DNA of 60,476 nt from Spirogloea muscicola (Eukaryota > Streptophyta > Zygnematophyceae > Spirogloeales > Spirogloeaceae), in the NCBI GenBank assembly GCA_009602725.1, contig WELB01000272.1:1-60476 (forward strand). Reading direction: 5' to 3'. The position numbers and the translations under genes were made by a program. Position 1 is the first letter of the stretch. Each line of letters starts with the position of its first letter. This document shows, piece by piece, positions 10,444 through 19,875 of the stretch. Under the pieces are notes generated by a model, which saw only the letters and a list, made by a program, of their open reading frames with translations, was not told where the DNA came from and did not search any database.

Positions 10444-11496
10444 TTAGTTGGCCTTCTGGTCGCCGGCGTTTTTCTGTGGCTGCGCGAGGCCCTTGCAGGC
10501 GGCCCCCCCGGGACACCGGTCGTATGCGCGGTTGTGCTTCTGGTGCAGGCCGACCAGCGCAGACTCGAGGTCCCGGTAGTCCAGGCCGGCGGCCTTGGCC
10601 ACCTCCTCCAGTCGCCGCTGCGGTGAGGCCTCACAGCCGCCCTCCCCGTCCTCTGCCGCAGCCCCCCCGCTGCCCTCCTTGCCGCCGCGGTCGCCGCCGC
10701 CGCGCCTCCTGCGGCTGTGCGCGGAGAGCGAGGGCGGGCGGCGGCGCTTTCGGCGCGGTGGCGGCGCGTCCAGGAGGCGGAGGTGGGCGGCGGCGCGCAG
10801 CGTGCGGTCCGAGGGGCCGACGACGGCGCCGGNNNNNNNNNNNNNNNNNNNNNNNNNNNNNNNNNNNNNNNNNNNNNNNNNNNNNNNNNNNNNNNNNNNN
10901 NNNNNNNNNNNNNNNNNNNNNNNNNNNNNNNNNNNNNNNNNNNNNNNNNNNNNNNNNNNNNNNNNNNNNNNNNNNNNNNNNNNNNNNNNNNNNNNNNNNN
11001 NNNNNNNNNNNNNNNNNNNNNNNNNNNNNNNNNNNNNNNNNNNNNNNNNNNNNNNNNNNNNNNNNNNNNNNNNNNNNNNNNNNNNNNNNNNNNNNNNNNN
11101 NNNNNNNNNNNNNNNNNNNNNNNNNNNNNNNNNNNNNNNNNNNNNNNNNNNNNNNNNNNNNNNNNNNNNNNNNNNNNNNNNNNNNNNNNNNNNNNNNNNN
11201 NNNNNNNNNNNNNNNNNNNNNNNNNNNNNNNNNNNNNNNNNNNNNNNNNNNNNNNNNNNNNNNNNNNNNNNNNNNNNNNNNNNNNNNNNNNNNNNNNNNN
11301 NNNNNNNNNNNNNNNNNNNNNNNNNNNNNNNNNNNNNNNNNNNNNNNNNNNNNNNNNNNNNNNNNNNNNNNGCCTTGCCGCCGCCGCCGCCCTTGCCGCC
11401 GCCGGCCCGCGGCTCTTCGGCCGCCGCGCCGCTGGCCTCGGCACGGTTTTCGGCGGTGTCGGCCTCGGAGCCACCCTCGCCGTCGCGCGCAGCCAT
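10444..11496 (-). CDS. unrecognised Ala/Arg/Gly-rich protein, interrupted by a gap
   Basis: An ATG at 11496 opens a frame (MAARDGEGGSEADTAENRAE...) that enters a 539-base N run and re-emerges in the same frame if the gap length is real. It ends at a TAA at 10444-10446. The C-terminal 60 residues are the only complex sequence (RRLEEVAKAAGLDYRDLES, then HQKHNRAYDRCPGGAACKG). The rest is very GC-rich and biased to Ala, Gly, Arg and Pro. I do not recognise a family. A TATA-like ATATATA about 200 bases upstream on the same strand supports a real minus-strand promoter. Because the gap hides half the protein, neither intron content nor length can be judged. Confidence 0.5.
   Translation of the reverse strand: MAARDGEGGSEADTAENRAEASGAAAEEPRAGGGKGGGGGKXXXXXXXXXXXXXXXXXXXXXXXXXXXXXXXXXXXXXXXXXXXXXXXXXXXXXXXXXXXXXXXXXXXXXXXXXXXXXXXXXXXXXXXXXXXXXXXXXXXXXXXXXXXXXXXXXXXXXXXXXXXXXXXXXXXXXXXXXXXXXXXXXXXXXXXXXXXXXXXXXXXXXXXXXXXXXXXXXXXXXGAVVGPSDRTLRAAAHLRLLDAPPPRRKRRRPPSLSAHSRRRRGGGDRGGKEGSGGAAAEDGEGGCEASPQRRLEEVAKAAGLDYRDLESALVGLHQKHNRAYDRCPGGAACKGLAQPQKNAGDQKAN
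10833..11371. other. assembly gap (N run)
   Basis: 539 unresolved bases, flanked on both sides by extreme GC and GCC/GGC repeats, inside the unrecognised minus-strand gene. Confidence 0.99.
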
Positions 11497-11694
11497 GACT
11501 GCCCAAGGCCGCCCCCGCGATCGACGGTGCGTCTCACGGCGGGAAATGCGGCGGGGTCCGCGCCGTCTCCCGGCCTTGCCGTGCCTCTGCTGCCACGGCC
11601 ACGTGGCACCGCGTTGGGTCCCGCCATTTAGTTTGGCCACGTGGTGGCCTGCAAGGCCGACAGCTGGTAAGGCCATGCGCGAGCGTGACCCGTC

Positions 11695-11706
11695 GGATAT
11701 ATACAC
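11695..11706 (-). promoter_or_regulatory. TATA-like element for the gene at 10444-11496
   Basis: On the minus strand the sequence reads GTGTATATATCC, about 200 bases upstream of the ATG at 11496, in otherwise GC-rich DNA. The position would leave a 5' leader of about 170 bases. Confidence 0.45.
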
Positions 11707-11799
11707 ATAGGGGAACCCTGAGCGATCGGACGGTCGTGCCCTGCTGAGCCCGAGGGTCCCGAGTTGGAGCCGGCTCTCTGGACGAGAAGCGGAGCTGCA

Positions 11800-11962
11800 C
11801 ATCAACAAGGGCTCGCCCATGAAGGATAGGGGCTAGACAAGCCAGCCCGAAAAAGAATGAGCAAAGTACGAGAAGGGGGCCAGGAGAAGCGCTAAGAAAG
11901 ACAAGCACACAAAGAAACAAAGCAGCTACAAATCACTCAGTACCCCCCGCTAAGCAGGCGAA
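11800..11962 (-). mobile_element. LINE 3' tail, minus strand
   Basis: In minus orientation the TTAGCGGGGGGTACTGAG coding end (11936-11957) is followed by a tail. The tail holds the hairpin at about 11833-11853 (GGGCTGGC...tctaGCCCC, one stem base altered) and then ATGGGCGAGC at 11808-11820. It lies about 100 bases upstream of the TATA-like element of the neighbouring gene, so it may supply upstream promoter sequence. Confidence 0.7.
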
Positions 11963-12054
11963 TCACTCCAGCTGCAACTTACCGCAACTTGACCTTGCGG
12001 CTGCTGACTTGGGTAGATTAGCACCCATTCGCTGTGGTGTCTTGCGTGGCCTTG

Positions 12055-12530
12055 TGGTTTTGGCTCCTTCCGGCTCTTCGGACTTCGCCAACACTTTCGG
12101 AACTGGCTATTCACAGACCCCGCCCCATTTGGAAGAGCTCACTCCTTACTACACTGTGCTGAGTCACTGTGTGCGATAGCGCTTTCTCTGGCCCCTTAAA
12201 CTTAGCTAGCTCATTCTTCTGGGCTGGCCACTCACAGCCATCGCCCTTTACTGGAAGCGTCTTCCTCTTCTCTCTTTTTACAAGTTACTCTTTACTAGTC
12301 CAATGTCCCACTCCGTATTCATGAGGCGTCTGCTGCTGTTTAGCACTTCCGGCCCCTTGTGGACCTTGTCCTTTTCTTTCTGGGCTGGCCTTTCACAGCA
12401 CTCTCCGGCCCCTTCGGACCCTGTCACCTTTTCTTCTGCTGGCTTTTCACAGCCCCTGCCCCCTTTGGATGAGCTCATACCTTTTAACAGCCACAACTCC
12501 CCACCGAAATCTCTCTCTCAGCTGTGACAT
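12055..12530 (+). mobile_element. tandem LINE 3' untranslated tails without coding ends
   Basis: Four tail-type units follow each other, each with a hairpin of the CTGGC...TCACAG class: about 12104-12122, 12222-12242, 12381-12399 and 12430-12452. They are followed by variants of the CCCCTTTGGAnGAGCTCA block. The recurring lead-in GGCCCCTTnGGACC..GTC is shared. No LLTRGY coding end lies between the last units, so the tail itself appears to be the repeated unit. From 12531 to 13251 I see no gene. Confidence 0.65.
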
Positions 12531-13251
12531 GGCCAGCTTCCATGGGCCCTCCTTGACTCATGTTGAGACAGAGGCCCAGCACAGAAGGTGGCCACCTCTA
12601 CTGGCTACCCTTTGATGCAAGCGGATCCTGCGCCCACTGGCTCTGTGTGCCCAAATGGACCGACCGCTGGAGGTCTAGTGATGAAGGCGAGCCATAGGTA
12701 CTGGCAGGAGGGGAAAATGCACTGCCAGTCAGCATCGACGGGCTGACGATATGGACGGCATGTTGGAGCAGAGGGTGGGAGCGCGACTCTTTTGCCCAAA
12801 GTCCTTGCTGTAGCGAGAGTGGCAGTATGTTGCATACATGAAATCAGTGGGAAGCTAGCAATCTCCATCTGAGTGGTGCGGCGTCCCCAACGTCCCCAAC
12901 CAAGCCTGGTTGATAGCTGCTGCCTGAAGAAGCACGAGCTGCAGCGTGTCCCAATGTCCCTGCAGATAGATGCATCAAGTGCAAGCCTGCAGGACTACAA
13001 GCCTTTTCAAGCTGGGCTGTGGCAGCGGATAGCAGGGAAGTGACAGCTTCTCGTGGATCTAGAGAAGCGGCACTTGAAACGATCTGCAGGAGCAAATAGC
13101 AGACTCAGAAGACCCTCCAGGTGCAGCTCAACGAGCACTTGGCCGGCCCGTGTAGAGCTTCTGCATTCAGCTCTCACTTCAGAGCAGTGGCAATGTTGGG
13201 AGCCTCCAGTGGATAGGCGAGGCAGTCTCAATAGATGTCAACTCTCTGCAT

Positions 13252-16200
13252 TCAGCTTGGTCGAAGCTCAAGAGTGATGGGGCAATGGTCACTGCCAAGA
13301 TAACCTGCAGTTTGCAATGAAGACTGCTTCAGCACGTGTCGGCAACTTCGGAGCTTCAGGCCAAGCTAATGGTGAGCCTCAAGCCTGCCAAAATGAAGTA
13401 GCCTCATTGGCAAGAGATCAAAAGCAATGTGCAATACTCTATCCATAAATGAATTCCTGTCATCAAGGACCTCCATGCAGTGGGAGAAGCTCACCTTCCA
13501 TCTCAATGCCAGTCCCATGTACTGTACACATTACTACACGATGTGTGATACTCCTTGACACCAAGAAGTAATCTATTCTCATCCGCTTGCCTCGAAATCT
13601 GGTCACAGAAGTCAGTGAGCTTCACACACTTTACTGGGCAACAATGATGAATCTCGTGTGAACAGCTGTATGATAAAGTACGTTCCAGAGAACTTGGATA
13701 ATCCTGGAGATTGTTGTGACATGCTACACAACTCCAAGGACCTTGCCGTATGCCGTTTCTGTGACAGCAGTTCTGACTTGAGTCAGCTTGCCAAGGCTCA
13801 GAACAATACTTGCCAACAGGATGGCCAGACCATGTGTATCCTGCATCATAATCCTTTTCTGGATGCATGAGCCGGTATGCATCCACCAGATCACCCCTGT
13901 GTATGCACTCAGCAACACGAGAGAGTCTCTCATGACTAACCCTCTCGTCTTTCTCATGCATAACGGACAATAGCTGCACCTCTAGTGACATGAGCCATGA
14001 AAGTAGCTCCTTGCCTTACAGCATTGAAGTGACAATGTACAGATACCAGACTACCTGGTCCTTTGACAGCTCAGGCAGAGCCGGAATGTGTAACGAGGTC
14101 TTCCCAGCCCACTCACCTTCTAAGGAACTCCGAGAAGCGGAACCTCTCTGCCGGCGTGTAACCTGGTTGGCCTCGATCCTGCGAAAATGATGGAAAACTT
14201 TGGACTGTGACTATGTTTTGCTGGCTGACAATCAAGGCCAAGCAAGCAACAAGGTCAAGCAGTGAGACCTGTAACTGGACTACTGACCTCTGCATTCGGG
14301 GGGATGTAACCATCCTTCTTGGCGTCTCGGAAAAATTCGGGGTGCGTGACATCAACCGCCTTGTGGCTGCAGGATTCAAGAGGCAGTCAGGAGATAAAGA
14401 TACATGTCAAGTGCAGGCAGAGATGAGCAGGCGCTCCAGCCAACAAAGAGCCCATGAGGAGATGTTGACAAATATAAGTAGTGCTCCCTCATTGGTGGAG
14501 CCGCATGTCAGTCCGACTCCCCTGATAATGAGACTAGTAAAAGTATTCCAACAAAGATTGGCTCACAAGCTCCAGAATATAATTTGAGGACTGGTAACAC
14601 TTTGTTCACCTGACATTGAGGTCGCCACACCAGACAAGGGGCTTGCAAGACAAATTGGCAATGTCCTCTTTGGAATCAGGAGATGAAGAAGTCTTCTGTC
14701 GTGAGAGGAGAAACTGGAGCACCCTCCTATCCCAATCCCTCCTTCGCTGGAAGCCGCTGGGCTCATCTCGCCAGGAGTTATTTGGGACATAAGTGGTCAT
14801 CAGAGTGAGCGATTTGAATTCCGCCACGATTGCTCTCCCCTCCATCTCATGCAGTCCTGTTTTATGAGGAGGTGGTAGTTGATTAGACACGCTGCAACAA
14901 GTAGTGAGATAGACGAACAAGGAGAAAAGTGTTAGGCGCTTGTCACACTGCCCTTAATTGGTGGACATAGTTTCCTCAATCTACCTAGCACATGTGGAGG
15001 CATGGACACACCTGACCATTCAAACACTACTGTTGGACCTCTATATAAATGTCGTACTTGCCAGTCACAACGGAAATATTGCCTTCTGTGTAAGGTGGCC
15101 ATGCTTGAAGGAGATCTCACCCTTGGAAGCAGCATCAGCCTCAAGATTGAAGCTGACTGCTGGAGAACATATGCTCTTCTTGACAAGGAGAGCTGTTCCA
15201 CCATACATGTTGTCTCCCAGCGACCACCAAATTTTGTATTGAGAAAGTGGATGAGTGGCCAGAGCTCTCAGCATGATAGCCATGTCGTTGCGAGACGGTC
15301 CAGTGTCATCTTTGAGGGTGTCTTGAAGCTTGGGCTCACCCTTCTTTCCTGCAGCTGGCATGCGAACCTCCTGAGAATCAGTGTCAGAAAGTAATGAGTT
15401 GGACCTGCAAGCACCCGAATGTGCTGGTTGAGCAAGGATACTCCCTGCTTGCATGTGCAGCAGATCGACAAGCAATATTTGATAGCAAACACAGCAGTGT
15501 ATTACTCAAGTAGCAAAGCTTCGTAAAAGTCATGGCCAGCATGCAAGCCTGACTTGAATCGCAATGACGTCGGGGTCTTCTTTCCGCACAAAGTCCAGCA
15601 CAGCATCCCTCTCATTCTTCATCCTTAAGAGGAAGCTGTTGGCGTTCCAGGAGACAAACTTCCTGGGCTCCTCTCCTTCCCCTTGCATTGCTTCAACATC
15701 GTCCTCTGTACTCCTTGCCTTTGACGCTGACGCCGCTCGCTTCGAATCAAACATATGCCACATACCACTGCCAGCTTTTGAGCTGCCACTCTGCCCGTTT
15801 GCTTGACCAATGTTTGTAATCCCACTCTCTACATCACTTCTCTCACATGCCTTTCCAACTTCATTCATTGAAGTCCCAGCCTTGCATTCTTGTCCTTGGT
15901 ACTCAGCATTTTCATTGCAGGGTACTCGCTGTGACTTGTCATCAGGCAGCATTTCTTGGAGGTTGCCAGTCACTTGCTGCAACGTCGATTGATTGACAGG
16001 ACCTGCATACGAAAAGTGGCAATTGAATTGAAGAACATTAAACATCAGAGTAAGTTAAGGGCAACCATACTTGTTTTTCGACTATTCCGGGATGTAGTCA
16101 GCCTCTATACAGTGCGCTCAAGTGCTTCGCATAAAATTGTTCGCCTCTCAGTTCGTCTGTAGAAGTTCTGACACATGGCAAACTCTTGAGAACCTGCATT

Positions 16201-16612
16201 CCTGCACAGGAAGGCTAGCATTGAAGCCTGCTGAATAGCTCCAATGACCTTGGAAACAAAGGGCAGAAGGGTGCCAGGCGGGTGGCACAAATCCAAAGGC
16301 AGTGAGCAAGCACCCAAGCCAGGACAATTGCAGGGATGATTTAGTGGCAGCTGGCATGAGAGGCGGGCCAGTCTGCTCTGTGCAACCCAAAGGGCAGGGA
16401 GCTTGCAGGGGTGTCAAGCCCCAAGAAGAGGGTGACACGCATTGGCTTTTGCATTGTTGAAAGGGCCTCATTGCCACGTACCCTGCATCAGCAGCAGCTG
16501 CAGGGCTGCAGCCCTCGCCGCCCTTAATGTCGCCGGCAGCTGGAGGCGTGCCCTGAGAGCGCTGGCGCTTGAACGAGGGGTCCTTGACAACCGGCTGGAA
16601 GAAGCGCTTCAT
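13252..16612 (-). CDS. APE1L: APE1L-like AP endonuclease (exonuclease III family)
   Basis: Exons on the minus strand, start to stop: 16612-16482, 16002-15554, 15370-15121, 14856-14610, 14366-14288, 14178-14117, 13896-13810, 13598-13495, 13304-13252. The order of motifs is that of plant APE1L: N-terminal MKRFFQPV, FVSWNANSF, DPDVIAIQ joined to EVRMPAA (metal-binding Glu), TTYVPNN, PLVWCGDLNV, THPEFFRDAKK, GQPGYTPAERFRF, GKFRGKRMRIDYFLVS and GSDHCPITLEL (catalytic Asp-His). The family nicks DNA 5' to abasic sites in base excision repair; this subtype also handles blocked 3' ends. Exons 2-9 join in perfect phase (443 codons). Exon 1 does not join exon 2 in frame with the donors I can see, so a small exon in 16003-16481 is probably missing from my model. 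Exon 2 carries a long low-complexity insert before the catalytic domain. Confidence 0.9.
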
Positions 16613-17214
16613 TCCTGAGGCTGTGCCTCGTCCAGCTCCACCCAGGTCCTCCCACTTGCCTCTACCACCATATAGCACGAGAAGCTGCACGCCAGCCGCC
16701 TTCCAAAAGTTCGAGCAGCCGCAGCTCAGGCTACCTGGCGAGCTTGCCCAGCAGTGGCCTGCTGCGAGACGGTACTGCAGCCTCGGCTCTGCTCTACACA
16801 TCCGCACACGTCCTGGCTACGGTCTTCTGCCCGCCGAGGGGGTCGTCGCGGCTCAGTCCGCCCGAGGCGGCGGAAAGGGCGGCGCCCAGGCTGTGCGGCG
16901 CCCGAGTCGGAGGACTGATAACCAAAAATGGCGACTGGCAGACCGGCTGGAGCCGCGCAGTGCCAGAGCCCCAGCTCCGCTTGCCGGTCCGCTCGGAGGA
17001 GCCTGCCGGCCCGGCTGCGAGGCCCTCGCTCGGCCAGGCCGCCGCGGCTGCCCGAGAAGCCTCGAGGCGGCAATGGAGCCGCGGCGCTGCAACGGGAACG
17101 CCTGAGCTGGCCCGCCGCCCCGCCAGCGGCAAATTCGCGGCGGCGGCGGCCACGTCGCAGGGGGCCCGCCTCGGCTGGCAAGCTCACGAGCTGGTGACGA
17201 GGTGAGCAGCCGCC
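16613..17214. other. GC-rich upstream region, no gene recognised
   Basis: Strongly GC-rich, CpG-dense sequence upstream of the APE1L start. Long overlapping open frames on both strands reflect composition only. It probably contains the APE1L promoter. Confidence 0.45.
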
Positions 17215-17800
17215 GCCTTCATACATTTCTGGGCTGGCTTTTCCAGCCCCTCTCTTCTATGGGCGAGCTCATTCTTCTTTTTCCAGGCCCTATCCTACAT
17301 GGGCGAGAACCCTTTCTGCTCGCCCAAGTCTTCCGCATGCGCCTGGCGGTATCGTTTCCACGCTCCCTTGCTGCCCACGCCGTCCACACGCGAGCAGGCC
17401 GTGCTACGTGTGCTTGTTTCTTTGTGTGCTTGATTCTTTGTGTGCTTGATTTTCTCAGCGCTTCCCCTGGCCCCCTTCTCGTCCTCCGTTGAATCTTTTT
17501 TGGGCTGGCTTTTCCAGCTCCTATTCTCAATGGGCGAGCACGCACTTCGTGCGATGGCCGCCTCCTCTGGGTCTCGGCGGAGTGCTTGGGTTCGCGACCC
17601 CCCCTTCGCGACCCCCAAGCGCAGCGGGGTTGCTCTTCCTCCCCTCAGCTCATCTGACTTCCTACTGCTGACACGGGGGTATTGAGGGCGCTCTGTCTGC
17701 CTAGCCTTTGGCTCCGTCATGAACACCTGTATGCATCTGGCTGGCAGTTTACAGCCGATTCTTTAATTTCAGCAGCTGCTTTCTCTTCTGGAGCAGGCGG
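17215..17800 (+). mobile_element. nested LINE 3' tails
   Basis: Successive tail units occur in plus orientation. The hairpin at about 17231-17250 (GGGCTGGCTTTTCCAGCCCC) is followed by ATGGGCGAGC. A truncated tail at 17280-17320 has the same block. The hairpin at 17502-17520 is followed by ATGGGCGAGCAC. A coding end SSDFLLLTRGY-stop occurs at about 17645-17685, and a CTGGCTGGCAGTTTACAGCCG hairpin at about 17736-17757. A duplicated GCGACCCCC unit lies at about 17592-17618. The array leads directly into the LINE fragment at 17.8 kb. Confidence 0.72.
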
Positions 17801-18990
17801 CAGCTGACGTGGAGACTGGCACGTTGCCCTTCCAGGCAGCTCACCGCTCAGCCCGGGATGCGTTGCTTGCAGACCCCGCCCTGGTGCCACGGGCCGTCCC
17901 GTTCGCGCACCTCGTGCGCACGGCCGACCTCCGGGCCCAAGCTCGCTTCATGGCAGAGGTAGATGCGGCCTCCTTCACCACGGCGATGGGGCTCTTGCCA
18001 TCGGCCGACCTCTGGGGGCGCGCGCGGTTGCTCTCGGCATCCTCACCAGGGTCGGCAGCTTGGTTGTCTGCCCTGCCGATCCACGACGCGCTCCGAATGC
18101 CCGATGACGCCTTCCGTACGGCGGTGCACCGCCTCCTCGGCCTCCACCAACCCTGCCTCAGTGGAGTACAGCAGTGTGAGTGCGGAGAGCGCAATTCAGA
18201 CGCGGCATGGTTGGCAGCTCACATGCTCAGGTGCGCACGGGGCGGGGAGCGGACAGGAACACACGACCTGCTGCGGAATGCGATGTTTGGCATCTTTGTC
18301 GAGGCCGGTTACACGGTGGCGCTCGAGAATACCAGCATCATGCCTCCGACCGCTGCGGCAGATGGCCGCATGCACACCCGGCGCGCCGATCTCGTCGCCA
18401 GCGCGCTCGGCGGGGGGCCTCGGCTCATCGCCGACGTTGTCACCACTGACTGCTTTGTTTCCAGCAGCGCCAAACGCTCGTCGGAGGAGGCGGGCTACGC
18501 AGTCTGCCAAGCGGCGGGCGTAAAGGAACGGAACTACTCGGACCACCCGGTGGGAGACGAGTTTGTTCCACTGGCAGTCGACGTGCACGGAGCCTTTGGC
18601 ACAAAATGGCTTGACTTGCTTCACCGCCTTGCGCGGCGTGCAGCGGCCCGCCGCCTCGGGTTTGGGCAGGGCGAGCAGCCGGGCTTGAATGTCGCCGGGC
18701 CCCCGCTCAAGTCTTCCGAATGCGTTTGACCATCTCGATGCAGCGGTCCCTTGCCTTCGCGGTTCACTTGCGTGCAGGCCGAGCTTGGCGGCGGCCTCCG
18801 GCTTCCGTCAGGGCGACGTCTTTCCGCCGGCTAGCTACTCATACTTGCATCTCCTGACTAGAGGTTACTGAGCGTTCCCTGGCTGATGTGTTAGTCCTAG
18901 TCCTTCGCACTCCGGCTCCTTCAGACCTTGTTTATTCCTTTGGGCTGGCCTTTCCCAGCCACCAGTCAATCTGGCCGCGCTTTCTCTCTA
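17790..18990 (+). mobile_element. 5'-truncated LINE with zinc knuckle and endonuclease-like domain
   Basis: A 306-codon open frame (17809-18729) carries, by residue: CECG (123-126) with H138 and C142, forming a probable zinc knuckle; THDLLRNAMF (151-160); EAGYTVALEN (165-174); RRADLVAS (191-198); LIADVVTTD (206-214); and then the FVPLAVDVHGAFG segment. A frameshift near 18715 moves the end into the frame that finishes YSYLHLLTRGY-stop (18869-18871). The tail has its hairpin at about 18940-18960. The D...DxxxTD arrangement after a Cys/His knuckle resembles the restriction-like endonuclease C-terminus of site-specific non-LTR elements, but I infer that from layout alone. The reverse transcriptase is missing. 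Confidence 0.75.
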
Positions 18991-19014
18991 TCCTCAATGG
19001 GCGAGCCCTTCTCT

Positions 19015-19228
19015 TGAGGAAGAAGTGCTCGCCAATAGAGAAGAAGGGCTGGCAAAGCCAGCCCTAAAAAGAAGGACAATGTCCAAAGCCAAAGAAAAGG
19101 AGCCGGAGCCCGCCTCTTTACCTGCGGTTGCTTAGCAGGGGTAACTGAGTGACTGTTTCGTAGCTGCTTGATTCCATGGGTGCTTTGTCCAATCTTTTTG
19201 GGCTGGCTTTGCCAGCCCCCTTCTCGCC
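19015..19228. mobile_element. opposed LINE tail fragments
   Basis: A minus-strand tail (about 19027-19150) has the GTGCTCGCCAAT block, a full hairpin at about 19047-19066 (stem GGGCTGGC/GCCAGCCC) and a coding end reading LRLLSRGY-type near 19120-19148. It faces a plus-strand hairpin at about 19199-19218. The two tails point toward each other across about 50 bases. Confidence 0.65.
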
Positions 19229-19230
19229 AC

Positions 19231-19440
19231 AGCGTGACAGCGTACAAGAGAAGCGATACTAATAGGAAGATCAGGCTCACGATGATAATGCACACAGCCC
19301 AAAGGGACTCACTATGTTGGGCGCTAGTGCTGTCCCACGCTCAAACTTCCTTGAGGTTGCGCACGACTCCCATCATCCCTTCCATGACCCTTCGCCCATC
19401 AACCCTCAAGCAGATGAGTTACGTATCTATGTAAACTGTA
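19231..19440. repeat. flank shared with 26920-27130 (segmental duplication edge)
   Basis: From ACAGCGTGACAGCGT through GGGACTCACTATG and CCCACGCTCAA to GACCCT(T/A)CGCCCATCAACCC, this block recurs with few differences at about 26920-27130. Each copy lies downstream (minus-strand sense) of a BtaA-like gene. The duplication therefore included about 0.6 kb of 3' flank as well as the gene. Confidence 0.75.
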
Positions 19441-19875
19441 CAGTTTCGACAGCAAAAGTGCTGGGCCTCCTGACGCAGACAAGTGGATGACGTTCTGGTA
19501 ATCTATTGCCAGGCGGATGATACAATCAAGGGGCAAATGACTTGCAGCATGACGCGTGCATTCTCTGCGAATTTTGTGACAGTGTTCAATGTGAGCGGAG
19601 ACATACTATGAGGAGGCAACAAGACCCGCAAAGACTCTGAAAACAGAGGAAATGTTTTATTCAAAGCATTTCCAAAAGGAATTGCCGTGGCAGGCCATAA
19701 TAAATATCTGCACATTCAAGTCAAAAAGAACATGTGCAAGTGGCTACTCATCGAGGCTTTGGCTGTGAGTGTGACTGCCAGCTTAATAGAAAGGAACAAG
19801 GTGCACAAGACGATCGTGAATCGGCCCTTGCACGCATAAAGGTGTCTTGCAGCATACTGGTGGCAGCCGCTTAAG

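Noticed and set aside
10476-11710. Several 300-450-codon frames on both strands around 10.5-11.7 kb
   Set aside because: They are open mainly because half of each is N and the rest is GC repeats. Only the minus frame from 11496 has a sensible stop, C-terminus and upstream TATA-like site.
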